Assembly (NCBI RefSeq): GCF_006442975.2 | Contig: NZ_CP083954.1 | Span: 2,549,501-2,613,500 of the forward strand | DNA: 64,000 nucleotides | From: Mesorhizobium sp. B2-1-1 | Lineage (GTDB): Bacteria > Pseudomonadota > Alphaproteobacteria > Rhizobiales > Rhizobiaceae | Direction of reading: 5' to 3' | In this document: piece by piece, positions 1 through 9,327 of the stretch | Layout: each line of letters begins with the position of its first letter | How positions within the stretch are numbered: position 1 is the first letter of the stretch | The notes under the pieces: model-generated | Told to the model about the DNA's origin: nothing | What the model saw: only the letters and a program-made list of their open reading frames with translations | The model's database searches: none | Position numbers and translations under genes: made by a program

Positions 1-3000
1 GGACGGAAGCAATCCTTTACCTTGGAGGGCCGGAGCAAGCGTTTCTCAATCTGATGCGGTGGTCACCACGCAGCGTGCCTCTTCGCGTCGCTTTCATCCT
101 CATTCCCCAACTTATCGCCACGGGCAAGTCGAGCGTCCTGCGCGACTTGCTGAATCAAAACCTCGTTCCTAGGCCATGGGACTTGGTCGTTTGGACGGCT
201 CTTGCGAGCGCGGGTGAGAGCGTTGACGCCAAGGCCATCGAACAGTCATTGAAACGTGTCCGGCGCAGACTCGTACCGGACCCTGGAGAATTCTTGAGTT
301 CGTATGGTGAAGAAGGCTGGCAAAAGAGCCTGCTGGATTCGCTCATCGTTTCATGTGAGCTCGCATACCGCCTCAATGTAGATACGACGGTACTTCTCGG
401 AACATTGAACGAAATTATGAAATGCGTGGAGGGCAAGCCGCGTCATTTATATAGCCACGATTTCTACCGCATCGATGCGCTATATCGCTGCTGGTTGTTG
501 CGCACCGAACTTCGCGGTGACGCATCGGACATCAAAGAGTTTTCAAGCTACGTTAAGTCGTTGGAGCCACCACCACCGCCGGAAGACAAACCCAAAAGGG
601 GTTCGAAGAAAGCGACACCCCATTCGCCGCGAGACGATCAAAGGGATCGCCGCCTTCAGATCATCCTGCACACATTGTTTCCTGTGTATGCAGCTCGTCT
701 TGCCGTATTGATTGCTAGCCGAAATGCGCAGTCCATATCTCCATCGCTTCTTGAACCGCTAGGTTCAATCGGCTCTTCGGCATGGGAGTTCGACCAGGAC
801 CACGACAGTATCTATCTGCGCGCTGTCGCCGCTCGCGCTGTTATGAGCCTGCTAATCGTTCCCCGGCTTACGGCCGTCGAGCTTGAGGCAAGGGCTAGCG
901 GCCTGCTGCGTGGCAAATACGGCGATTGGCTCGCCGTACGCCGAGCCAAGCTCTGGGAGCAGATGCGGGTACGCCCAGCGGAGGCGAATGCTCTCATCGA
1001 GCTGATCGCCAAAGCTTCGGCAGAGGTGCGCGATGCGCGGGCTTCCGCTTCCGACAAATTGGAAACGATGGTCCGCCTGGCACGGCTAGCGCTGCCCGTC
1101 AGCCGGTCCGATTCCGAAGCCCTGTTCAACGATGCCGTCGGCATCGCGAAGGAGATCGACCACGAGGCGATCGATCAAATCGAGTTTGCCGAGGCGGCAG
1201 CCCAAGCGGCTAGCTTCGACGACCCGCAGGAAGGCCGCCGTATTGCCGGCAATTTGTTCACGTTCGTCTCCGGGGCTTACGAACGGCTGTCCAGTCGAGA
1301 TTTCAATTGGAATGCAGCTGTTGGGGCTTTGGTCGCTACCGACCTGCCTTGCGCGCTTGCTGCCGTTTCGCGATGGGCGGATGAGGGGGCGGTGCAAATA
1401 GAGATCACTTTAGAGACGCTGATACCTCTCGCGCTAAAAAGGGAACTGATCGGCGCCCGAGAGGCGGCAGCGCTGGCCCTTGTCATGGAATCCGCTGATG
1501 CGACGATCTGCCGGGAAGTAGCGGTCCACGCGGCCGGTTCCGATCCTGAGGTGGTTGAGGAGGTCGCCAAAGACGCGCTGCTGCTCGCTTCCCAGTCGGG
1601 ACGCGTCAGTAATTCTAGTGCCATCCTTGAACAACTCCCAGCATCTGCGCACCGGTCGTCCTGGACAGCGCGGCTTCAACGGACCGTTGAATTCCACAAA
1701 CTGCTTGGAAACCGAGAACAGCCCGCGCGAGTGGCTGGCCGTGGCCGCCCGGCCCGCTCGGAAATAGCCGACGAACTCGCCAAGGAATTTGTGTTTGAAC
1801 CGACCGGACCGTTTGCTAACGCGGAAGCGATTGAGACGGTTCTCAAGGAGGCTACCGCGTCGGGGTTGCGCCACACTGATCGTGTGCTGCTCGAGAAGAT
1901 GATGGATGCGTCGTCGGATGTGAAGCACCGGGTTCCATTTCTCAAAGCGATTGTTTCCATCTCGGATGAGGCGATTTGGAGGGGGACCAGAGAGGAGGCT
2001 CTCTTCGCAGCCATCAAACGATGGAAAGGCACGCCAGGCGTAGATCGATGGTGCCGTGACGAGCTTCCCGCTGTTGTCGTCAGGTGGTTTGGCAGCCTCG
2101 CGCGCTGGATCAAGCAAGGCCAATCGACGCTAGGAGAAATGCTGCAACTGACCGGCCTTGATGCCAGCGGCAAGCTGAGCTTGATCCTCTCAGGAGTAGC
2201 TGAAGATGGCGATGCTTTAGGAAGCCGTTCCCTCTTTGGCGTCGCTGAGTTGATTTGCGAGAACATCGGGCCCCATGACCTCGGCCTTATCTTGAGTTGG
2301 TACAGCGACCGGATGCTCGCCCGAATCCCAGCGGCACAACGCCAAAGCTTCCCGCTTCAAAACGTCCCGTTGCGGACGGCAGAGGCGATCGGCCGATTTG
2401 TCGTTGCGCTCATGAGCGACATCGACACGCGCATCCGTTGGCGTGCCGCTCATTGCTTCCGGAGGCTCGCGAGATTTAAATGTCAGGACGCTGTCAGTGC
2501 GACGATCTCGCAAATGGACCGCGCTGACGACCCGGCATTCCGCGATCCCACCGCGCCCTTTTTCTTTCTCGGTGCGCGCTTGTGGCTTGCGCTCGCGATG
2601 TATCGAGTCAGCGCAGAAAGCCCCTCAGCGCTTGCGCCGTTCAAAGATGTCATTCTGAGCCTTGCGACCTCACGGGTTCTGCCACACGTGGGGATCCGCG
2701 AATATGCCAAACGCACGCTCATTCAACTGGCTTCGTCGGGCGACATCGGCTTGGATGCCGCCGAGAAACTAGCGCTTGATAGCGTCAACCTTCCTCTCAA
2801 AGGCGAGACTGGCAAAGAAAGAAAATTGGGCGCATCATTTGACAAATATAGCCGGGATGAAAAGCGGCGGTTCAGGTTCGATGGCCTGGACACCTTGCGA
2901 TACTGGTACGAAGACATTTTGCGTATCTTTCCGACCGTCTTTCCGGACCAGGTTCTGAAGATCGCGGAGCGATGGATCGTTGACAAATGGGGGGCGGATC

Positions 3001-4073
3001 CCGAGGCAAACCGGTGGGACAAGGAGTCGAGAAGGGGCCGTTACAACGAGCGACGTTTCGGTCTCTGGAGCACCAGCCACGGTTCGCTGCCCACCATTGA
3101 GCGATACGGAAGCCATCTTGAATGGCATGCCATGCACTGTACGATCGGCGAACTCTTGGAGACTCATCCGGTCGCAAAAGGCGAGATGTACTATGATCGC
3201 TTCGACTACTGGCTAAGCCGTTCTCTCCCAACATCGCCGCCCGAGTGGTTGTCCGACCACCGCACTACAACTCCGCTGGAAGCGCAATTCTGGCGCGAAG
3301 ACCCGCGAACTGACCAAGGTTGGCTCTCAAATGCGGGACGGGATGATGTTCTGAAGGAAATCGGGCTCTTAAAGTCCTCCCGGCCCGGATGGATCGTTGT
3401 CAAAGGCTACTGCACCGCGCATTTTCCCAAACGGGAAGCCAATACCGCCATTCATACCGCGCTGGTTTCATCCAAACCTGCCTTGTCGCTGGTCCGGGCG
3501 CTTCAAACGGTGAGCAACCACTATGATTTCCGTATTCCCGATGAGGGTGACGATGATGAAATCAACGAGCCCCTCTACAAGCTGACCGGCTGGCTCGCCC
3601 ATTTTCAGGGAGATACCCGCTTCGATGACCGCGATCCTTCTCGTTATGAGGTCGGTCGAATCCAAGCCGGCCCGGGCCAAGCGCTGGTCAATTCATTCGA
3701 ATTGGTGCAGCAAACGGATGGTGAGGTAGTTTGGGTTTGTAAAAAATCGGGCGAGGCTGCTTTAATATACGAAGCATGGTGCGATGAGCCGTCTCGCGAA
3801 GACGATTACCCTCGCCAAACCAAATCGGACGGTTGGCGGCTTTGGGCACGGGCGGGTATAGTTCAATCGTTCTTAATGGAAAAGAAAATGGACTTGGTCT
3901 GCGAAGTGCGGATCGATCGCAGACTTAGGAATGAATACCGGAGCTCTTACGACTCGGATGAAAAAAAGAAAACTCATGACAAAATCCTCCTCCTCGCAGG
4001 GGACGGCTCCATCCGCGACTACAGAGGACACTTTGGCGTTTGGCAAACGTCTCGTCGCCGAGTACGGGCTTGA
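1..4073 (+). CDS. Giant helical-repeat protein, 5' end outside window (candidate NTPase-type defence protein)
   Basis: The reading frame is open from base 3 with no stop before the first ATG at 54, so the gene almost certainly starts upstream and at least 1356 residues are visible. The visible part is rich in short amphipathic helices, such as runs of Ala/Leu-rich segments around residues 220-560, as in HEAT/TPR-like solenoids. It has a Pro/Lys-rich linker near residue 175 (EPPPPPEDK) and a Trp-rich C-terminal third (WHAM and YDRFDYWL near residue 1040-1070). No Walker A motif is visible; if this is a STAND-type NTPase, the nucleotide-binding part would be upstream. Base composition is clearly AT-richer than the rest of the window. 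The next gene overlaps its 3' end by 98 bases. I do not recognise the family with certainty; a defence role is inference from size, layout and composition. Confidence 0.75.
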   Translation, partial: TEAILYLGGPEQAFLNLMRWSPRSVPLRVAFILIPQLIATGKSSVLRDLLNQNLVPRPWDLVVWTALASAGESVDAKAIEQSLKRVRRRLVPDPGEFLSSYGEEGWQKSLLDSLIVSCELAYRLNVDTTVLLGTLNEIMKCVEGKPRHLYSHDFYRIDALYRCWLLRTELRGDASDIKEFSSYVKSLEPPPPPEDKPKRGSKKATPHSPRDDQRDRRLQIILHTLFPVYAARLAVLIASRNAQSISPSLLEPLGSIGSSAWEFDQDHDSIYLRAVAARAVMSLLIVPRLTAVELEARASGLLRGKYGDWLAVRRAKLWEQMRVRPAEANALIELIAKASAEVRDARASASDKLETMVRLARLALPVSRSDSEALFNDAVGIAKEIDHEAIDQIEFAEAAAQAASFDDPQEGRRIAGNLFTFVSGAYERLSSRDFNWNAAVGALVATDLPCALAAVSRWADEGAVQIEITLETLIPLALKRELIGAREAAALALVMESADATICREVAVHAAGSDPEVVEEVAKDALLLASQSGRVSNSSAILEQLPASAHRSSWTARLQRTVEFHKLLGNREQPARVAGRGRPARSEIADELAKEFVFEPTGPFANAEAIETVLKEATASGLRHTDRVLLEKMMDASSDVKHRVPFLKAIVSISDEAIWRGTREEALFAAIKRWKGTPGVDRWCRDELPAVVVRWFGSLARWIKQGQSTLGEMLQLTGLDASGKLSLILSGVAEDGDALGSRSLFGVAELICENIGPHDLGLILSWYSDRMLARIPAAQRQSFPLQNVPLRTAEAIGRFVVALMSDIDTRIRWRAAHCFRRLARFKCQDAVSATISQMDRADDPAFRDPTAPFFFLGARLWLALAMYRVSAESPSALAPFKDVILSLATSRVLPHVGIREYAKRTLIQLASSGDIGLDAAEKLALDSVNLPLKGETGKERKLGASFDKYSRDEKRRFRFDGLDTLRYWYEDILRIFPTVFPDQVLKIAERWIVDKWGADPEANRWDKESRRGRYNERRFGLWSTSHGSLPTIERYGSHLEWHAMHCTIGELLETHPVAKGEMYYDRFDYWLSRSLPTSPPEWLSDHRTTTPLEAQFWREDPRTDQGWLSNAGRDDVLKEIGLLKSSRPGWIVVKGYCTAHFPKREANTAIHTALVSSKPALSLVRALQTVSNHYDFRIPDEGDDDEINEPLYKLTGWLAHFQGDTRFDDRDPSRYEVGRIQAGPGQALVNSFELVQQTDGEVVWVCKKSGEAALIYEAWCDEPSREDDYPRQTKSDGWRLWARAGIVQSFLMEKKMDLVCEVRIDRRLRNEYRSSYDSDEKKKTHDKILLLAGDGSIRDYRGHFGVWQTSRRRVRA

Positions 4074-4743
4074 CTCCAGCGTAGATACCCTTGGTCGGTG
4101 GCTGGTTCATCATATCGCCGAGCTTATCCGAGACGCTGAAGATGGAGCCGCTGCAGATGTCAGCGATCGCCGGGCCGCTGCTGTGGCCGCAATCTTGAAG
4201 TTTTGGGAGCACCGCCGGTCGATGGATAGAATCGATCCGCTCCGCGAGCTCAAACCTATGCTCAGCGTCATAAGAACGTTGAATCCCGATGAAAATAGAT
4301 GGGGCGGGTACAGAGGAAACGGAAGCACCGCGCTTTGGGACCTCTATTCCGCTGTGCGGCAGATCATCATCTTCCGTCTGCTGGATAAAGCGCCTGCCAC
4401 CCAGGTTGAACAAAGCAAGTTTCTTTCAGACGAGGAGGCTGAAATAGTCGGCGCATTGAATATTTGGCTTGCCGAGTATCAAAAGGAAAGGTTGAAGGCG
4501 AAACCTAAACGGCGGTCGCGAAAGCGCCAAGCAGAGGCCAATGATTTTGACCCCAAGACTTACGTGCTTTCAGAGATCGAAGATGCCCGACAGGCGCTCG
4601 ACGCTCTGGAACGGGAGGTGAGTGGCCTCCCTCCCATCCCTAAACCCAATCCGTACGAACTCCTGATAAATGAAGGGCTCCCGCAAATCCGGATAGTCAC
4701 GGTACCACCTAACGAGGACGAAGACGACAACTCGGAATTATAG
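3976..4743 (+). CDS. Small helical partner protein of the giant upstream gene
   Basis: A 255-aa protein from the ATG at 3976. In-frame ATGs at 3931 and 3958 are possible but have no usable ribosome site: the AGGA at 3927 touches the 3931 start. It overlaps the upstream gene, which implies translational coupling. It is mostly helical and hydrophilic, with a conserved-looking segment (LGRWLVHHIAELI) near residue 25, a basic stretch (KPKRRSRKRQ) near residue 175 and an acidic tail (NEDEDDNSEL). No catalytic motif or membrane segment is seen. A giant repeat protein followed by a roughly 250-aa protein is the layout of AVAST type 1 avs1B-avs1C loci, but I cannot confirm the family by eye. It would be cytosolic. 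Confidence 0.7.
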   Translation: MTKSSSSQGTAPSATTEDTLAFGKRLVAEYGLDSSVDTLGRWLVHHIAELIRDAEDGAAADVSDRRAAAVAAILKFWEHRRSMDRIDPLRELKPMLSVIRTLNPDENRWGGYRGNGSTALWDLYSAVRQIIIFRLLDKAPATQVEQSKFLSDEEAEIVGALNIWLAEYQKERLKAKPKRRSRKRQAEANDFDPKTYVLSEIEDARQALDALEREVSGLPPIPKPNPYELLINEGLPQIRIVTVPPNEDEDDNSEL

Positions 4744-5202
4744 TCTGGCCGGGCAGAGCGCTCCTTCGCATAGAGGCGAGAGAAACAGAACGCGCATGAC
4801 ACGCATCATGATCGAATCTGTTCTCGATATCTGAGATGAAGACCCGAGCGGCTATTCTGTTGGCCTCGGCTCGAACGTACGCTTCCGGCTACAGGCAAGA
4901 TTTGGTTGAACGTCCGAGATGCTGCGCAAAGCAGCCGTTCAGGATTTGACCTGCTACGCTCTCAACGTGGGCCCCGTATTCACTTCCAGCGCCTCTTCCG
5001 CCTGATGCGCACGCGGAAGCGTTCGCCTATGCGCAGGCGCAGCCATTCGACCTGCTTGCCGCTCGGTCTGCCTGACTAGTAGATATGGGCGTGATAGTTG
5101 GCGATCTCCGAAGTGACTGAAATGGCCGTGTTCTCGCTCAATTGGAATCGACCTGACGGCAGACCTGTGTTCTAACTACCAGACCTTGGGAGGGGGAGCA
5201 CA
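4744..5202. other. Gene-free spacer after the defence-like module
   Basis: 459 bases without a convincing reading frame, repeat or RNA. Composition is intermediate between the AT-richer module on the left and the GC-rich chromosome on the right. The last 40 bases contain the purine-rich ribosome site of the next gene. It may be eroded sequence at the island edge. Confidence 0.5.
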
Positions 5203-5646
5203 ATGTATCGGGCTGTCATTTTGACTGCCGCGCTAGCACTTGCTGGCTGCGCGACTACATCCGAAATGCCGCTGGCGCCGAACGTGGTACGGTTGGATAC
5301 TCACGCAAGCGGCGCCCTTTTTACCGGATCTGCAGGTGCGATCACGTTGAAGAAAGCAGCCGAGGCGACACTGTCTCGCGGCTATACACACTTTCGTTTT
5401 GACCAAGCCTCGACTGCCAGCGGTTCTCGGTTTGTCGGTATGTCCAGCAATACATTTGGGAATGCAAATGCAACAATCATGGGCAATACGGCTTACGGTA
5501 CTTATAGCGGAACAACCATCAACACGCCCATGTATGCTCCGACGGCTGATATCGGTGTCACTGTAATAATGTTCCATGCCGATGAATCCGGCGCCCAAGG
5601 CGCGTTTGATGCCGCTGAAGTCCTCAAGAAAGGTGGACGGGTGTGA
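5203..5646 (+). CDS. Small lipoprotein, CC0125/CC1285-like
   Basis: A 147-aa protein with a lipoprotein signal: hydrophobic stretch AVILTAALALAGC with lipobox LAGC, so Cys15 would be lipidated after signal peptidase II cleavage. The mature part has a segment around LKKAAEATLSRGYTHFRF, as in the CC0125/CC1285 lipoprotein family of alphaproteobacteria, followed by a Gly/Ser/Thr/Asn-rich stretch and a C-terminal beta/helix segment. A strong purine-rich site (GGGAGGGGGAGC) precedes the ATG. It is probably anchored in an envelope membrane facing the periplasm. Its molecular role is unknown, and it has no clear operon partner. Confidence 0.8.
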   Translation: MYRAVILTAALALAGCATTSEMPLAPNVVRLDTHASGALFTGSAGAITLKKAAEATLSRGYTHFRFDQASTASGSRFVGMSSNTFGNANATIMGNTAYGTYSGTTINTPMYAPTADIGVTVIMFHADESGAQGAFDAAEVLKKGGRV

Positions 5647-5807
5647 CGGGGGCGATCGAAGACTCCAACAAGAGGCGCCGCATCCTGTCCATCCAACCTT
5701 CAACTGACGAGGGCAATCACCGGCGCTAATTCACTCAGCTTCGCAGGGCATTGCGTGATGCCGCTCGGTGCGCTTCTATCCGTGGCGCGTCATTGGGGGG
5801 TAATCAT

Positions 5808-6641
5808 TTGTCTGCCAGGAACCAAACGTCCACCGGCCACGAAGCGAGCGAGGCGGGCTGGCTCGACCTTCATTTCGAATCGTCGCGCCCCGAATATGAG
5901 GCGGCCTTGCTCGATGCCGGCATCCGCCCGGGCTGGCGCGTGCTCGATGCCGGTTGCGGCAGCGGCGGCTTCCTGCCGCTCATCGCCAGCGCCGTCGGCC
6001 CCTCCGGCTTCATCGCCGCGCTCGACCTCGCGCCCGAAAACATCGCCCGGGTCGAGGCGCTCGCGGGCACGCTGTCCGAGCCGCCGGAAATGGCCACGCA
6101 TGTCGGCAGCATCCTGTCGCTGCCCTTCGCCGACGCATCGTTCGATTGCGTCTGGTCCGGCAATGTCATGCAGTATCTGACGCCGGCCGAGTTCGAGCTT
6201 GCCGTCGGCGAGGCCAGGCGCGTGCTGAAGCCGGGCGGCATCTTCGCCGTCAAGGATTTCGATTCGACCATTCTGCAGATCCTGCCCATGGACCGGGCGC
6301 TGCTGGCGCGCTTCATGGCGGCCAGGCTGCAGGGGTTTCGCGAGCGGGGCGTGCTCGGCACCGATTGCGGTTCGACGCTTCCCGCGCGCCTGCGCCAGGC
6401 TGGCCTGCAGGTCGTCAGCCGCAAGGGCTGGCTGGTCGAGCGCTGGGCGCCCGCGCCTCGCTTCACGCGCGACTATGTTCGCGACCTGCTGGCCTATTTT
6501 GCCAGCGTCGCGCCGGGCTATGCCCTGCCTGACGCCGACCAGGCCTATTGGCGGGAACTGAAGGAGCGGCCGGATCGCCTGCTCGACGATCCGGACTTCT
6601 GCTACCGCGAATTCTTCGTCACGGCGGTTTGCCGGATGTAG
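5808..6641 (+). CDS. Class I SAM-dependent methyltransferase
   Basis: A Rossmann-fold methyltransferase with motif I VLDAGCGSGGFLP, acidic motif II (ALDLAPENI), the post-I/IV region SFDCVWSGNVMQYL and the RRVLKPGG motif typical of UbiE/COQ5-like enzymes. I chose the TTG at 5808 because a GGGGGG ribosome site lies seven bases upstream; the longer frame from TTG 5751 lacks one and adds a poorly conserved tail. This gives 277 aa. The substrate is not readable from sequence. It stands alone between a lipoprotein gene and a small membrane-protein gene. Cytosolic. Confidence 0.85.
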   Translation: MSARNQTSTGHEASEAGWLDLHFESSRPEYEAALLDAGIRPGWRVLDAGCGSGGFLPLIASAVGPSGFIAALDLAPENIARVEALAGTLSEPPEMATHVGSILSLPFADASFDCVWSGNVMQYLTPAEFELAVGEARRVLKPGGIFAVKDFDSTILQILPMDRALLARFMAARLQGFRERGVLGTDCGSTLPARLRQAGLQVVSRKGWLVERWAPAPRFTRDYVRDLLAYFASVAPGYALPDADQAYWRELKERPDRLLDDPDFCYREFFVTAVCRM

Positions 6642-6840
6642 TGCCCGCCGCGACGGCCGATGCCGCGGCGCTGCGGGAGGCCGCAGGCAAACCCGATTCC
6701 AAGATCGAGGCTAGCCAAGCCGCATTCGCCAGATCTCCACTCAAATGGCCGGCTTTCGAGCGAATTTCTTCGCGAACCGTTAATTCGGCCATGGTGTTAA
6801 TAAGCATCTGCTAATGAACCGGTTCGCGCGGGGGTACGCA

Positions 6841-6984
6841 ATGACCAAGAATCTCGGCAATGCACGCTATGTGCCGCCAAAGGAACAGCAAGGCTCGGTC
6901 CTCGGCAAGGTCGCGCCGGCGCTGTTCCCGCTGGCCGTGGTCGCGCTGGGCTACATGATCGGCAGGCAATTCTTCGGCCTCTAG
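6841..6984 (+). CDS. 47-aa single-span membrane microprotein
   Basis: The short frame starts MTKNLGNARYVPPK and ends GRQFFGL, with one hydrophobic helix at about residues 25-42 (APALFPLAVVALGYMIG). A purine-rich GCGGGGGT precedes the ATG. It ends ten bases before the convergent antiporter gene. Such short inner-membrane proteins are often missed by gene callers. The function is unknown, and conservation would be needed to confirm it. Confidence 0.5.
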   Translation: MTKNLGNARYVPPKEQQGSVLGKVAPALFPLAVVALGYMIGRQFFGL

Positions 6985-6993
6985 GCTCCGCCA

Positions 6994-9315
6994 TCAGGCG
7001 CCGGTTTCGGCCGCGGCCTCGGGCCTTACTTCGGCGCGGATGCGGTCGCTTGCCACGAGCACGACCGGGCAGGGGACGGCGGCCAGCACCGCCATGGCGG
7101 TGTCGCCGAAGAACAGTTCCTCGCCCGGCCGCTGCGTGACGCCCATCACCACCATCGCCGCCCCCTTGGCCACTTCCCTGGCGATCGCCTTGTCGGGGGT
7201 GGCGCGGGCGCGGATGGCGGTATCGACGGCAACGCCGTAGCGGTCGGCGAGATCGGCGACATCCTTGAGCACCGCCTCCTCGCGGCGGTGCGAAACGGTG
7301 CCTTGCCGGGCGCCTTTGCGCGCCTGCGAGACATAGAGCACCTTGACCCGCGCCCGGTGCGGCCTTGCCAGCGCCAGGGCGAAATCGGCGGCGCGTCGCG
7401 ACACTTCCGTGCCGTTGACGGGAACGAGGATGGTGGTTCCGGCGCGCAGCACCGGCATCTTGCCCCCGGCGCCGGCACCGTTCAGCACCAGGCAGAGCGG
7501 ACCGTCGAAGCCGCTGGTCATGTCGTTCAGCGCTTCGGTGAACGAGCCCTTCTCGGTAAGCATGGCCTCGAGCCCGACCAGCAGCAGGCCATAGCCCTTG
7601 CGCGCCTCCTCGGCGATCGTTCGTGCGGTGGCCTCGCGTTCGCTGCGGGCGGTGAGATGCACCTTCTCGACCGGCGTGTCCTCGGCCTTGCTCACCGCCT
7701 TGGCGCTCCTGGCGGCACCTTTCTTGACCTCCTTCAGCGCGCGCTCCGGGCCCTTGTCGCGGGCCGGGCCGGCAAGCCTGCCGTCCTTGAGGTGGAGAAG
7801 CGTGGTCGGCATGCCGCTGCCGCCGCCGACCAGGCCGGCGAGATAGGCGGTGAACTTGCCGACCGGGCTGTCGTCGACCAGCAGCAGCAGCCGCTCCAGC
7901 TTGGAGACGAAGCCGCGCTCGTCGAGCAGCTCGCGGTCGACGCGCTGCTTCTCGGCATCTTCGACGGGCAGCCGGCCGAGCGCCCAGCGCAGCATCGGCG
8001 GCATGGCGAGCGTGGTGATGACAGCCATGGTGACGATCATGGTGAAGAGATTGTGGGAGAGGATGTTCATCGACAGGCCGATCGAGGCGACGATGACCTC
8101 GGTCGAGCCGCGCGCGTTCATGGCGCTGCCGACGGCGGTCGCCTCCTTCAGCGTCATGCCGGCGAAGCGGCCGCCGATGAAGGCGCCGCCGAACTTGCCG
8201 ATGCTGGCGATGAGCACCAGCGCCAGCGTCAGCAGCGCCAGCGTCGGGTCGGCGAGCACGGTGAGGTCGGCCGAAAGCCCGGCCATGCCGAAGAAGATCG
8301 GCATGAAAAGCGCGGTGATGACGCCGCGCAGCTGGCTCTCGATGTGGCTGGACAGGATCGGCGATTCCCCGACCAATATGCCGGCGACGAAGGCACCGAG
8401 CACGGTGTGGACGCCGATCAGGTTGGTGATCAGCGCCATCACGCCCATGATGATCAGGATGACCGATATGACGGCGTATTCGCTGCGGAAGGAATCGTTG
8501 CTCCAGCGGATCAGCGTGAACACCAGCCGGCGGCCGATGGTGAAGGAGAACACCATGAACAGCGCCACTTCGGCCACCGTGACCACCAGCGGCACGATTT
8601 GAAGGCTGCCATTGGTGGCGATGCCGAAGGTGACGGCGATGATCAGCCAGCCGATCGTGTCCTCGATGATGGCCGAGGAGATGATGACCTGGCCGAGATT
8701 GCGGCGCATGAAGTTCATCTCGCGCACCACCATGGCGACGATCTTGACCGAGGAGATCGACAGGGCCGTGCCGAGGAAAAGCCCGGCGACAACGCGCTCG
8801 CCGGGGTCGGGCAGCAGCGTGTCTGGCAGGAACTGCGCCAGCGCGAAACCGCAGGCAAAGGGCACGACGACGCCGGTGACCGAGATCGAAAAACACGCCG
8901 CGCCCACCCGGCGCACCAGGCGCAGGTCCGTCTCCATGCCGGTGAGCAGCAGGAGCAGCAGGACGCCGAGCTGGGAGACCGCCTCGATCATGCTCTTCTG
9001 CGCGGGGTCGGTCGAGAAGATCAGCTGCTGCGCATCGGGCCAGAGCCAGCCGAACAGCGAAGGCCCAAGCAGGATGCCGCCGATCAACTGGCCCATGATC
9101 GCCGGCTGGCCGTAGCGCTGGAAGATTTCGCCGAGGCCGCGCCCGACCAGTAGCAGAAGCACGATCTCGGCGACGAAAACGCCCTCCGCCGAGCCGCCCA
9201 TGCCCGCGGCGTGGCTGCTTGCCTGGGCTGCCCAGGCCGGGCCTGCTAAGGCAAGGACGGCGGAAGGGATGAGAATGGCAGGAAGAAATCTCGTTTGCGG
9301 CCAGTGCCTAGTCAT
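6994..9315 (-). CDS. Monovalent cation:proton antiporter (CPA2 type) with C-terminal universal-stress domains
   Basis: A 773-aa inner-membrane antiporter. The ATG at 9315 (MTRHWPQ) has a GAGGGG site; a TTG four codons upstream is less likely. After a signal-like hydrophobic start come about a dozen membrane helices to residue ~440, with the family hallmarks QPAIMGQLIGGILLGP, FLGTALSISSVK and MNARGSTEV. The cytosolic tail (about 465-773) has two Usp-like halves; the last contains LVPVNGTEVSRRA and VMGVTQRPGEELFFGDTA, close to the G-2x-G-9x-G nucleotide loop. Family knowledge: K+(Na+)/H+ exchange for pH or osmotic homeostasis, with the tail as a likely ligand sensor. It is monocistronic. Confidence 0.9.
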   Translation of the reverse strand: MTRHWPQTRFLPAILIPSAVLALAGPAWAAQASSHAAGMGGSAEGVFVAEIVLLLLVGRGLGEIFQRYGQPAIMGQLIGGILLGPSLFGWLWPDAQQLIFSTDPAQKSMIEAVSQLGVLLLLLLTGMETDLRLVRRVGAACFSISVTGVVVPFACGFALAQFLPDTLLPDPGERVVAGLFLGTALSISSVKIVAMVVREMNFMRRNLGQVIISSAIIEDTIGWLIIAVTFGIATNGSLQIVPLVVTVAEVALFMVFSFTIGRRLVFTLIRWSNDSFRSEYAVISVILIIMGVMALITNLIGVHTVLGAFVAGILVGESPILSSHIESQLRGVITALFMPIFFGMAGLSADLTVLADPTLALLTLALVLIASIGKFGGAFIGGRFAGMTLKEATAVGSAMNARGSTEVIVASIGLSMNILSHNLFTMIVTMAVITTLAMPPMLRWALGRLPVEDAEKQRVDRELLDERGFVSKLERLLLLVDDSPVGKFTAYLAGLVGGGSGMPTTLLHLKDGRLAGPARDKGPERALKEVKKGAARSAKAVSKAEDTPVEKVHLTARSEREATARTIAEEARKGYGLLLVGLEAMLTEKGSFTEALNDMTSGFDGPLCLVLNGAGAGGKMPVLRAGTTILVPVNGTEVSRRAADFALALARPHRARVKVLYVSQARKGARQGTVSHRREEAVLKDVADLADRYGVAVDTAIRARATPDKAIAREVAKGAAMVVMGVTQRPGEELFFGDTAMAVLAAVPCPVVLVASDRIRAEVRPEAAAETGA

Positions 9316-9327
9316 CCAACCCCTCAA

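Noticed and set aside
5751..5807. Longer N terminus of the methyltransferase from TTG 5751.
   Set aside because: No ribosome site upstream, while TTG 5808 has GGGGGG at ideal spacing.
7288..9153. Long frame antisense to the antiporter (about 621 codons).
   Set aside because: It is a GC-rich mirror of the antiporter gene, with an Asp/Arg/His-rich composition of no family and no ribosome site.
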